Below are positions 46,912-53,808 of a stretch of 64,000 nt of DNA, piece after piece. The position numbers and the translations under genes are program-made. Location of the stretch: the NCBI GenBank assembly GCA_963734295.1, contig CAVTGS010000012.1:868001-932000 (forward strand), given 5' to 3'. Numbering within the stretch: the first letter of the stretch is position 1; every line of letters begins with the position of its first letter. Below the pieces are notes generated by a model. That model made no database searches. It had not been told where the DNA came from and was given only the letters and a program-made list of their open reading frames with translations. The stretch comes from JAEUMW01 sp963734295 (lineage in GTDB: Bacteria > Pseudomonadota > Gammaproteobacteria > Burkholderiales > JAEUMW01).

Positions 46912-47055
46912 CGGTTGAGTGAGCGTGTGTATAAGCCAGGCGGGGGCCCCGCGCTTTCGGTTGATTGGCAGCTCCTGAGGACCGCGGACGACCCAGACTT
47001 GGGGCTTGGCTCCCTTCAAGGATACTTCGGGGCCGCCTGGTACACAAAGACCCAC
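46912..47055 (+). pseudogene. Stub of a second RTX lipase-type gene
   Basis: Reads LSERVYKPGGGPALSVDWQL, then GLGSLQGYFGAAWYTKTH, which aligns with lipase residues 11-58 (ISERVYEAGGGPRVSDDWEL, GDLKGYFSAAWYSGDTK). The first ten residues are degraded and lack a start, and homology ends abruptly near 47055. It lies 35 bases after copy C, the expected place for a cognate toxin gene. Confidence 0.65.
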
Positions 47056-47186
47056 CTGATTAGGCCCCAACCTCAGCCATCCTGATCATTGAGCAAGCTC
47101 AGGCAGACCGCCGCCATCGTTTCGCGGCTGCGCCGCGGCGGAGATCCTGACGCAACGCCCCGCGGCCCCCGTGCTATGCTGAAACG

Positions 47187-48362
47187 ATGATGGAGGATCC
47201 ACCCCGCCTCGCGACCCGTCTCGCGGGCATCGAGCCGTTCCACGTCATGGCGCTCCTCGCGCGTGCCAAGGAACTGGAGGCGCAGGGGCGGTCCATCATC
47301 CACATGGAAATCGGCGAGCCCGACTTCCAGACACCGCAGCCGATCGTCGACGCAGCTCTCAAGGCGATCGCCGTGGGCGACATGCATTACCTGCCCGCCC
47401 TCGGGATGCCGGCGTTGCGCGTGGCTATCGCAAGGTATTACGGTGAGCGCTACGGTGTGGAGGTGAGCCCCTCGCGCGTCGTGGTGACGCCCGGTGCCTC
47501 CGGCGCGCTTCTTCTCGCCATCGCCGCGCTCGTGAACCCCGGCGACAAGGTGCTGATGTCGGACCCGACCTATCCCTGCAACCGCCACTTCGTGCGCATG
47601 CTAGAGGGCGAGGCGGTGTGCGTGCCGGTCGACGCCGGGTCCCGCTACCAGCTCACGGCCGAACAGGTTCGCGCCCACTGGGATGCACGTACGGTGGCCG
47701 TGATGATCGCTTCCCCGGCGAATCCCACCGGAACGTTGATCGATCCTGCGGCCCTCGCGGACATTGCCGCCTTCGTGCGGGCTCGGCACGGCACGCTGAT
47801 CGTCGACGAGATCTATCACGGGCTCGTCTACGAAGGCGAACCGCCCACCGCCCTCGCCTTGGGCGACGACGTGTTCGTGATCAACAGCTTCTCGAAGCAC
47901 TTCGGCATGACGGGGTGGCGGCTCGGCTGGATGGTCGCGCCAGAGTCTGCGATACCCGCCATCGACCGCCTTGCCCAGAACGTCTTTCTCGCTGCGTCGA
48001 CGCCCGCGCAGCATGCAGCATTGGCGGCGTTCACGGCGGAAACCTCGGCGATCCTCGAAGCAAGACGGCGGGCCTTTCGCGCGCGTCGCGACTACCTCGT
48101 GCCGGCTCTCGCCGCGCTCGGGTTGGAGATTGCGGTGCAGCCGGCGGGCGCCTTCTACGTCTATGCCCGCTGCGACCGGTTCGGTCGCGACAGCTTTGCG
48201 TTGGCGAACGACCTGCTCGAGCGTGCGGGCGTCGCGATCACTCCGGGTGTCGACTTCGGCGAACACCGTGCCGGTGAGCACGTGCGCTTCGCGTACACCA
48301 CGTCCATCGAGAACCTGCGAGAAGGCGTACGCCGGCTGCGCGACTTTCTCGGCCAACGCTGA
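47187..48362 (+). CDS. PLP-dependent class I aminotransferase
   Basis: A 391-residue fold-type I aminotransferase. IIHMEIGEPDFQTPQPIVDA and VVVTPGASGALLLAIAALV form the N-terminal and PLP phosphate region, SPANPTGTLID contains the conserved Asn, and NSFSKHFGMTGWRLGW holds the Schiff-base lysine. The C-terminal Arg for substrate carboxylate is in EHVRFAYTTSIENL. This subgroup acts on aspartate, alanine or aromatic amino acids; specificity cannot be told. It starts after the toxin stub and marks the return to housekeeping genes. Confidence 0.88.
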   Translation: MMEDPPRLATRLAGIEPFHVMALLARAKELEAQGRSIIHMEIGEPDFQTPQPIVDAALKAIAVGDMHYLPALGMPALRVAIARYYGERYGVEVSPSRVVVTPGASGALLLAIAALVNPGDKVLMSDPTYPCNRHFVRMLEGEAVCVPVDAGSRYQLTAEQVRAHWDARTVAVMIASPANPTGTLIDPAALADIAAFVRARHGTLIVDEIYHGLVYEGEPPTALALGDDVFVINSFSKHFGMTGWRLGWMVAPESAIPAIDRLAQNVFLAASTPAQHAALAAFTAETSAILEARRRAFRARRDYLVPALAALGLEIAVQPAGAFYVYARCDRFGRDSFALANDLLERAGVAITPGVDFGEHRAGEHVRFAYTTSIENLREGVRRLRDFLGQR

Positions 48363-48369
48363 CGGGAGC

Positions 48370-48906
48370 TCAAGGCACGGGGACGAAATCCGGCCACGTC
48401 CGGTCGCGCTCGTTCATGATCGGATCGGGCAGCGGCCACGCGATGCCGAACGCCGGGTCGTTCCAGCGCGCGCCCCGCGCCTGGTCCGGGGCGTAGAACT
48501 CCGACATCTGGTAGACGACCTCGGTCTCGTCCTCGAGCGATTGAAAACCGTGGGCGAATCCCTCCGGGATGTAGAGCATCTGGCCGTTGCCCGCGCTCAA
48601 CTCGATGGCCACGTGCTGGAGATAGGTCGGGGAGCCGGGACGCAGATCCACGATCACGTCCAGAACTGCGCCGCGCATGGCACGAACCAGCTTCGCCTCG
48701 GTGCTGGGCGGCGCCTGCCAATGCATTCCGCGCAGCGTGCCCTGGCGTTTGTTGTAGCTCATGTTGCACTGGACGACGCGCGGATTCAGTCCGTGCGCCT
48801 CGAACTCCTGCACGCAGAAAGTCCGTGCAAAGTATCCGCGGGCGTCTTCCTTCCGGTCCAAGCCGATGACGAATGCACCCTCGAGTCGGGTTTCTGTGAA
48901 CAACAT
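48370..48906 (-). CDS. rfbC: dTDP-4-dehydrorhamnose 3,5-epimerase
   Basis: A 178-residue cupin epimerase of dTDP-rhamnose synthesis. RKEDARGYFARTFCVQEFEA and NMSYNKRQGTLRGMHWQ carry the conserved Arg and the catalytic His in the HWQ segment; YIPEGFAHGFQSLEDETEV is the second signature with Tyr and His. The ATG at 48906 gives the standard length. The other rml genes are not adjacent, so it may serve an O-antigen or related pathway elsewhere. Alternative 3- or 5-epimerase specificity is possible. Confidence 0.88.
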   Translation of the reverse strand: MLFTETRLEGAFVIGLDRKEDARGYFARTFCVQEFEAHGLNPRVVQCNMSYNKRQGTLRGMHWQAPPSTEAKLVRAMRGAVLDVIVDLRPGSPTYLQHVAIELSAGNGQMLYIPEGFAHGFQSLEDETEVVYQMSEFYAPDQARGARWNDPAFGIAWPLPDPIMNERDRTWPDFVPVP

Positions 48907-49061
48907 TTTCCGTGTTCTCTCCAGCTGGACGAGCCTCGCGACGATGTGCCGAGCCGGCACGGACGCACCGCGAAACTCCATGAAGGCGCGCGTGCGGGAC
49001 CACTGGATCTGGCCCGAGGACCTTGTACCGGGGCCCGGCGCGCGCCGCCTGCTCGGATCGA

Positions 49062-49451
49062 CTAACTCGAGCGCGGAGGTGCCCGCGCCTCGGGGTGGTC
49101 CAGGCGCGATTCGCAGGCGTCGCCGGGCGCGCTGCGGCAGCATTGACGGCTGAAGCCAAGAAGGGGATCCCGCGGGCGCCTGCCTAACGCCGCAGCAAAC
49201 GACAGTCCCGGATCGGCATCCGATTCGCAATCGGCACAGGACGATAGCTCCGCGCCGCTTGCGGGGATGCCGCTGCGGTTGCCCGACGCGTTGCACGCGG
49301 CAACCGGCGCCTCCAGCGCGGCGCGGAGGAGTAGCTGCGGGTGCGGGGACTCTTGAGCGGCGGCGCTCGACGCCAGGACGCCGACTACGCACACGACCCA
49401 CCAGAACACGCTGCGACGATACACGCTTTGCCTCTTGCAGATCCCGGACAA
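49062..49451 (-). CDS. Possible small secreted cysteine-containing protein
   Basis: A 129-residue reading frame whose N-terminus SVFWWVVCVVGVLASSAAAQ is a convincing signal peptide. The mature part has seven cysteines but a composition close to random high-GC reading (many Arg, Pro, Ala), and the last 30 residues look non-coding. It may be a real small exported protein, perhaps with a shifted end. It is divergent from the motif-controlled genes to the right. Low confidence. Confidence 0.3.
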   Translation of the reverse strand: MSGICKRQSVYRRSVFWWVVCVVGVLASSAAAQESPHPQLLLRAALEAPVAACNASGNRSGIPASGAELSSCADCESDADPGLSFAAALGRRPRDPLLGFSRQCCRSAPGDACESRLDHPEARAPPRSS

Positions 49452-49613
49452 CGCTCGGAGCGCGGCACCCGCGCCCCGAGCTCACTCGGCAGGCAAAGGT
49501 CGCCGCAGTCTTCATGGACAGCATACAGATATCGTGCCCGGCCCGTAACTTCGCATTCGACTTTCGCAGCCCTCGACGAGTGGGCGCCGAGCCCGGTTGG
49601 CGGGACAAAAATT
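49452..49613. other. Divergent intergenic region
   Basis: Upstream DNA of the first motif-bearing unit. Nothing else recognised. Confidence 0.35.
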
Positions 49614-49638
49614 TGAAATCCTCGTGATCGTCGCGTGA
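49614..49638 (+). promoter_or_regulatory. Shared motif, site 1 (candidate ECF-sigma promoter)
   Basis: TGAA (49614-49617), five bases, CGTGA (49623-49627), six bases, CGTGA (49634-49638), with AAATT just before TGAA. Located about 95 bases before the small acidic protein gene. Confidence 0.65.
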
Positions 49639-49731
49639 CTGCCGTTTCCCAGACTGGGAAGCGTCGGTGCCACGAACAGACCAAGGTCGTCCGGTCGTCG
49701 CCGCGCCCCAACCCTGAACGAGGAGCACGCA

Positions 49732-50010
49732 ATGAACAAGCAAGAGATGGTGGACCGCCTGGTGACGCATACGCTGCACGCCGCCTTCGAGGCGGCGGCG
49801 CCCGGCCGCTCCCGCATGCGCGAGCCGGACTTCGCGAAGATGCCCGAGCGGCTGTTGAAGCGCGAGCTGCAGTTGCGCGGCCTGATCGACTTCGACGAGC
49901 CCGAGCTGTTCGACGAAGACGACGCGAACGACGAGGTATCCGCGGACGAGCTCCGGGCGCTCGTCTCGGCAGCGCCTCGGCCGCGTCGCGACAACCATTT
50001 CTTCGACTGA
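49732..50010 (+). CDS. Small acidic hypothetical protein
   Basis: A 92-residue soluble protein with a GAGGAG site ahead of the ATG. The first 60 residues are helical and charged (KQEMVDRLVTHTLHAAFEAA, PERLLKRELQLRGLIDF), followed by a strongly acidic stretch (DEPELFDEDDANDE). No signal peptide and no cysteine. Family not recognised. It is preceded by site 1 of the shared motif and so belongs to the presumed bufferin regulon; a cytoplasmic accessory or metal-binding role is only a guess. Confidence 0.6.
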   Translation: MNKQEMVDRLVTHTLHAAFEAAAPGRSRMREPDFAKMPERLLKRELQLRGLIDFDEPELFDEDDANDEVSADELRALVSAAPRPRRDNHFFD

Positions 50011-50052
50011 TTTGCCCGGGCGGGTTGTCACGCCGCATGCGTCACGGAAATT

Positions 50053-50077
50053 TGAACTTCGCGTGACGGCGCCGTGA
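50053..50077 (+). promoter_or_regulatory. Shared motif, site 2 (candidate ECF-sigma promoter)
   Basis: TGAA (50053-50056), N5, CGTGA (50062-50066), N6, CGTGA (50073-50077), preceded by GGAAATT. About 105 bases before the tandem-repeat protein gene. Confidence 0.68.
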
Positions 50078-50180
50078 AAGCTCCCGCTCAGACTGAGCAC
50101 CATGCAGATCAGCGAGACCCCGCCTGCATAGCCGTACCGACGGTACGACCGCACGTCCACCTTTTCTGGAGGTTACGACC

Positions 50181-50798
50181 ATGTTTACCACTCGCCAACT
50201 GATTCAATCCGCCCTCGTCGCGGCGACCGTCGCGGCCACCGCGCCCGTGCATGCCGACACGAGCTTCGCCACCGGCGGCTACTCGCGCTTCGCGCCAGCA
50301 CAGAGCGTCCAGGGTTCGCCCGTTCCCGCGGCCCCCGAATTCTCGTTCGCGAACGGCGGCCATGCCCGGTTCGTACGGGATACGCTCGACGCGCAGATCG
50401 TGGAGCCGACTCCGACCTTCGGGACGCGTGCGCCCTCCTTCGCCACAGGCGGCTTTGCGCGTGACGTCGTGAGCGACGCTTCCGGCCTCGCAGTCGAGGA
50501 TGGCTTCCGGGTCGCGGGGTATCCCTGGGACAACGGCGGTTACAAGTCCGACGGCGGCTTCGCGCCCACCGATTCGGTGATCGTTGCCGGCAACCCCTGG
50601 GACAACGGCGGCTACAAGTCGGACGGCGGCTTCGCGCCCGCCGATGCGGTGATCGTTGCCGGCAATCCCTGGGACAACGGCGGCTACAAGTCGGACGGCG
50701 GTTTCGCGCCCACCGATGCGGTGATCGTTGCCGGCAATCCCTGGGACAACGGCGGCTACAAGTCGGACGGCTGGCGCGCGCCCGAGCTCCAGGGCTGA
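50181..50798 (+). CDS. Exported tandem-repeat protein (PWDNGGYKSDGG repeats)
   Basis: A 205-residue exported protein with signal peptide ending near VAATAPVHA. The mature part starts with three weak repeats (SFATGGYSRF, SFANGGHARF, SFATGGFARD) and then four tandem 24-residue units V-A-G-x-P-W-D-N-G-G-Y-K-S-D-G-G-F-A-P. Repeats are almost identical at DNA level (72 bases). The sequence is rich in Gly, Asp, Asn, Trp and Tyr and has no cysteine. No family recognised. TGGAGG precedes the ATG and site 2 of the shared motif lies upstream, which places it in the bufferin regulon. A periplasmic or surface metal-binding or structural role is possible. Confidence 0.7.
   Translation: MFTTRQLIQSALVAATVAATAPVHADTSFATGGYSRFAPAQSVQGSPVPAAPEFSFANGGHARFVRDTLDAQIVEPTPTFGTRAPSFATGGFARDVVSDASGLAVEDGFRVAGYPWDNGGYKSDGGFAPTDSVIVAGNPWDNGGYKSDGGFAPADAVIVAGNPWDNGGYKSDGGFAPTDAVIVAGNPWDNGGYKSDGWRAPELQG
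50511..50786 (+). repeat. Four tandem 72-base coding repeats
   Basis: Units begin at 50511, 50583, 50655 and 50727, the last being incomplete. Each encodes 24 residues with the invariant core PWDNGGYKSDG. Near-identity between units suggests recent expansion or ongoing homogenisation. Confidence 0.9.
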
Positions 50799-50840
50799 CG
50801 TAAAGGCATCAGGGACAGGTCACGCGCCGTGATGAAAACG

Positions 50841-50865
50841 TGAACTCTGCGTGATGGCGACGTGA
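50841..50865 (+). promoter_or_regulatory. Shared motif, site 3 (candidate ECF-sigma promoter)
   Basis: TGAA (50841-50844), N5, CGTGA (50850-50854), N6, CGTGA (50861-50865). About 95 bases before the EF-hand gene that leads the bufABC operon. The upstream half is GAAAACG here instead of GAAATT. Confidence 0.65.
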
Positions 50866-50958
50866 CCCGTGCCTGCCACACTTTCCATCCACGCGGTGCC
50901 CGTCGGCAGGGCCGGCAGGCGCGCGTAACACCCGTGAATCACATCGAGGAGATCGCAA

Positions 50959-51240
50959 GTGTCGAAGCTCAACCTTTTCCGGAAAACGTGCGCGCTCGCC
51001 GCGCTCGCAACGGCGGTGATGCATGCGCCGTTCGCAGCCGCGCAGGCCACGGCTCCCGCGACCCAGCAGTCCATGGACATGATGAAGAAGATGGACGTGA
51101 ACAAGGACGGCATGGTCTCGAAGGACGAGTACATGAAGTTCTACGAGCAGAAGTTCGAGACCATGGACAAGAACAAGGACAAGATGGTGACACAGGAGGA
51201 GTGGCTCAGCATTCAACTCAGGACGAGCGACGGCGGCTGA
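50959..51240 (+). CDS. Exported EF-hand protein
   Basis: A 93-residue exported protein. The signal peptide ends near MHAPFAAAQA. Two EF-hand loops follow: DVNKDGMVSKDE and DKNKDKMVTQEE, each a 12-residue loop with acidic ligands at positions 1, 3, 5 and 12, so Ca2+ or another divalent ion is expected to bind. The second loop has Lys where Gly is usual at position 6. A GTG start at 50959 has GAGGAGA upstream. It is the first gene after site 3, 61 bases before bufA, and such EF-hand genes do occur beside DUF2282 clusters. Confidence 0.8.
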   Translation: MSKLNLFRKTCALAALATAVMHAPFAAAQATAPATQQSMDMMKKMDVNKDGMVSKDEYMKFYEQKFETMDKNKDKMVTQEEWLSIQLRTSDGG

Positions 51241-51301
51241 CCATCACACCCGTCGCGGCACTCTGGATTTTCTTCAACCAAGACCATCGCAAGGAGTCAT
51301 C

Positions 51302-51592
51302 ATGAGCAAGTCCAACACCATCGTTCGTTCCGCCGTCGCGAGCCTGCTCGCGTTCGGAGTCGCCGCAACCGCCACCCACGCGCTCGCCGCCAAGGGCGAC
51401 AACGAGAAGTGTGCGGGTGTCGTCAAGGCCGGCAAGAACGACTGCGGCACGTCCGTCAGCTCGTGCGCCGGCACGTCGAAAGCCGACAACGACAAGGAGG
51501 CGTGGGTCTTCCTGCCGAAAGGCACCTGCGAGAAGATCGCCGGCGGTCGCATCCAGACCTCCGAGTACGCGCAGCCCGGCGGCAAGAAGTAA
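51302..51592 (+). CDS. bufA: DUF2282 bufferin-type precursor peptide
   Basis: A 96-residue exported peptide of the DUF2282/BufA family, in which cysteines are modified by BufB/BufC to bind copper or other metals. After a signal peptide ending near AATATHALA, four cysteines remain: KCAGVVKAGKNDC, VSSCAG and GTCEKI, the conserved pattern of the family. EKCAGVVKAGKNDCGT is the most diagnostic segment. A GCAAGGAG site precedes the ATG. The stop is two bases before the bufB start, so the three buf genes form one unit. Confidence 0.92.
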   Translation: MSKSNTIVRSAVASLLAFGVAATATHALAAKGDNEKCAGVVKAGKNDCGTSVSSCAGTSKADNDKEAWVFLPKGTCEKIAGGRIQTSEYAQPGGKK

Positions 51593-51594
51593 TC

Positions 51595-52455
51595 GTGCAT
51601 CCGGTGACATCGCCCGTAGATGTCGCCGCCCCGGTCCCGGCCCGCGCCGGGATCGGGTTGCGTGCACCCCATTACCGCGAGCTTACGGAGCGTCGACCCG
51701 ACGTGGGCTGGGTCGAAGTCCACAGCGAGAATTACTTCGGCGCGGGCGGCCAGCCGCTCTGGTTTCTGGAGCGCGTGCGCCGCGACTATCCCGTGAGCCT
51801 GCACGGGGTCGGGCTCTCGCTGGGATCGGCCGATGCGTTGAGCCACGAGCACCTGATATCGCTCAAGGCGCTGATCGAGCGCTTCGAACCCTGCCTCGTC
51901 TCCGATCATCTGTCCTGGTCCGCCACGGGCGGTCGCTACCTGAACGACCTCTTGCCGCTGCCCTACACCGACGAAGCGCTGCAGGTGTTCTGCGATCACG
52001 TGTCGCAGGCGCAGGAGTTTCTCGGCCGGCGGATGCTGATCGAGAATCCTTCGACCTACGTCATCTACCGTCACTCGACCATCCCCGAATGGGAGTTTCT
52101 GTCCGCGGTGGCCGAGCGCACCGGCTGCGGCATCCTGCTCGACGTGAACAACGTCTACGTGAGCGCGACGAACCACGGCTTCGACCCGCTCGCGTACCTC
52201 GCCGCGATTCCCGTCGCGCCGGTCGAGGAGATCCATCTCGCCGGTTTCGATCAGGGCGAACACTGCCTCGTCGACACGCACGGCAAGCCAGTCGCCGAAC
52301 CGGTGTGGTCGCTCTATGCCGCAGCCGTTCGACGCTTTGGTTCCGTGCCGACGCTGGTCGAGTGGGACACGGACCTCCCGTCGCTCGACGTCCTGCTCGC
52401 CGAGGCCGCGAAGGCCGACACCTTGTCGGGGGCGCGCGATGCCGTCGCTGCGTGA
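51595..52455 (+). CDS. bufB: DUF692 multinuclear iron enzyme (MbnB/BufB-like)
   Basis: A 286-residue TIM-barrel enzyme of the DUF692 family, which with its DUF2063 partner oxidises cysteines of the precursor peptide. GIGLRAPHYREL opens the barrel; WVEVHSENYF, VSLHGVGLSLGS, VSDHLSW, MLIENPSTYV, LLDVNNVYVSA and EIHLAGF carry the His, Glu, Asp and Asn iron ligands. All expected ligand segments are present. The GTG at 51595 directly follows the bufA stop and gives a short leader before the first strand. Its end overlaps the bufC start by 17 bases. Confidence 0.92.
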   Translation: MHPVTSPVDVAAPVPARAGIGLRAPHYRELTERRPDVGWVEVHSENYFGAGGQPLWFLERVRRDYPVSLHGVGLSLGSADALSHEHLISLKALIERFEPCLVSDHLSWSATGGRYLNDLLPLPYTDEALQVFCDHVSQAQEFLGRRMLIENPSTYVIYRHSTIPEWEFLSAVAERTGCGILLDVNNVYVSATNHGFDPLAYLAAIPVAPVEEIHLAGFDQGEHCLVDTHGKPVAEPVWSLYAAAVRRFGSVPTLVEWDTDLPSLDVLLAEAAKADTLSGARDAVAA

Positions 52456-53227
52456 GGTGCAGTCGGCCTTCGTCGAAGCGGTGTTCGCAAGGGATGAAGA
52501 TGCCGCGGTGGAGGTCGTCCGCAAAGCGCTGGCCCCGCCCACCGCACGCTGCTTCGAGGTTTACCGGAACAATGCGCTCACCAACTTCACCGAGGCCCTG
52601 CGCGCGGTCTATCCCGTGGTCGAGCGTCTGGTCGGCGCAGAGTTCTTCGCGCACGTCGCGCGCCGGTACGTGCGTGACACACCTTCGGTGAGCGGCGACC
52701 TGCACCGCTTCGGCGCGAGCTTTTCCGAATTCCTCGCTGCGCATCCGGCCTGCCGCGAGCTCGTGTATCTGCCGGACACGGCACGACTGGAGTGGTCGAT
52801 GCACGAGGCGTTTCACGCCGCGGATCACACCCCGCTCGACCTCTCCCGTCTCGCCGCCATACCGCCGGACCGCTATGACGCGCTCCGGTTTTGCCTGCAC
52901 CCGGCTTGCCGTCTGTTGGCATCGCCTTATCCGATTCATCGCATCTGGCAGGTGAACCAGGAGGATCCGGGCGAGACCGCCACCGTGGATCTCGCGGAGG
53001 GCGGCGTGCGCCTGCTCGTTGCGCGCCCGTCAGCCGGCGTCGAGCTCGAGCTACTCTCCGCCGCCGAGTTCGCGGCACTGAGCGCACTTGCGAGCAATGA
53101 GGCCCTTGGCGCAGCGTTCGAGCGCGCCCAGCAGCAGGACGCCGATTTCGATGCGGGGCGGTTCCTGCGGCGCCGCGTGGTCGCGCGCACGTTGGTCGAC
53201 TTTCACACCGGCCCGCAGACGCCGTGA
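52439..53227 (+). CDS. bufC: DUF2063 partner protein (MbnC/BufC-like)
   Basis: A 262-residue protein of the DUF2063 family that recognises the precursor peptide and pairs with BufB. The N-terminal helical DNA-binding-like domain includes FEVYRNNALTNFTEALRAVY and VVERLVGAEFFAHVARRYV; DLHRFGASFSEFLAAHP follows. The C-terminal domain (IWQVNQEDPGE, RFLRRRVVARTLVDF) is normal. It starts inside bufB, implying coupled translation, and ends nine bases before site 4 of the shared motif. Confidence 0.9.
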   Translation: MPSLREVQSAFVEAVFARDEDAAVEVVRKALAPPTARCFEVYRNNALTNFTEALRAVYPVVERLVGAEFFAHVARRYVRDTPSVSGDLHRFGASFSEFLAAHPACRELVYLPDTARLEWSMHEAFHAADHTPLDLSRLAAIPPDRYDALRFCLHPACRLLASPYPIHRIWQVNQEDPGETATVDLAEGGVRLLVARPSAGVELELLSAAEFAALSALASNEALGAAFERAQQQDADFDAGRFLRRRVVARTLVDFHTGPQTP

Positions 53228-53235
53228 CGGAAATT

Positions 53236-53260
53236 TGAAGTCTGCGCGATTCGCCCGTGA
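53236..53260 (+). promoter_or_regulatory. Shared motif, site 4 (candidate ECF-sigma promoter)
   Basis: TGAA (53236-53239), N5, CGCGA (53245-53249, one mismatch to CGTGA), N6, CGTGA (53256-53260), preceded by GGAAATT. About 65 bases before the doxX gene. Confidence 0.65.
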
Positions 53261-53325
53261 TCGCGCGCTGGCAAAGTGACGGCTGATTCGCAAGCGCTTG
53301 ACTCGTCATTCGATAGGAGATCGCC

Positions 53326-53799
53326 ATGGAACTCGCCGCTCAACCTCCGCGCTCTGGCCTGCGCACCGTCACGTCCCTTTACGACACCGCCGTTCGAGCG
53401 CTCGCCACGCTCACGCCCCTGCTCGATTTCGTCGTCCGTTACTGGGTCGCGGAAGCATTCTTCAAGTCGGGGCTCACCAAGATCGCGAGCTGGGACACGA
53501 CGATCGCGCTCTTCGAAAACGAGTACGCGGTGCCGCTGCTGCCACCGGAGATCGCCGCCTACCTCGGCACCGCCACCGAGCTTGCGATTCCGGTGTTGCT
53601 GGTGCTGGGCCTCTTCACGCGGCCGGCGGCGCTGGTGCTCTTCGTCTTCAACATCATCGCGGTGATCTCCTACCCGGACCTCTCGGAGGGTGGCATCAAG
53701 GACCATGTCTACTGGGGGCTGTTGCTGCTCGTGACGCTGTTCCACGGTCCCGGGAAGCTCTCCGTCGATCACCTGATCCGCAGCAAGCTCGCCGCCTGA
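53326..53799 (+). CDS. DoxX family membrane protein
   Basis: A 157-residue DoxX-type integral membrane protein with four hydrophobic segments. VRYWVAEAFFKSGLTKIASW and ENEYAVPLLPPEIAAYLGTA are the conserved DoxX signature. DoxX genes are frequent companions of DUF692/DUF2063/DUF2282 operons, where their role is unknown. It has its own copy of the shared motif. The SDR gene follows nine bases after the stop, so this promoter may also drive the long downstream group. Confidence 0.88.
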   Translation: MELAAQPPRSGLRTVTSLYDTAVRALATLTPLLDFVVRYWVAEAFFKSGLTKIASWDTTIALFENEYAVPLLPPEIAAYLGTATELAIPVLLVLGLFTRPAALVLFVFNIIAVISYPDLSEGGIKDHVYWGLLLLVTLFHGPGKLSVDHLIRSKLAA

Positions 53800-53808
53800 G
53801 GAGTGACC

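Noticed and set aside
50511..50786. Regular 72-base repeats as a possible CRISPR array
   Set aside because: Repeats are contiguous, in frame, 72 bases long and coding, with no variable spacers.
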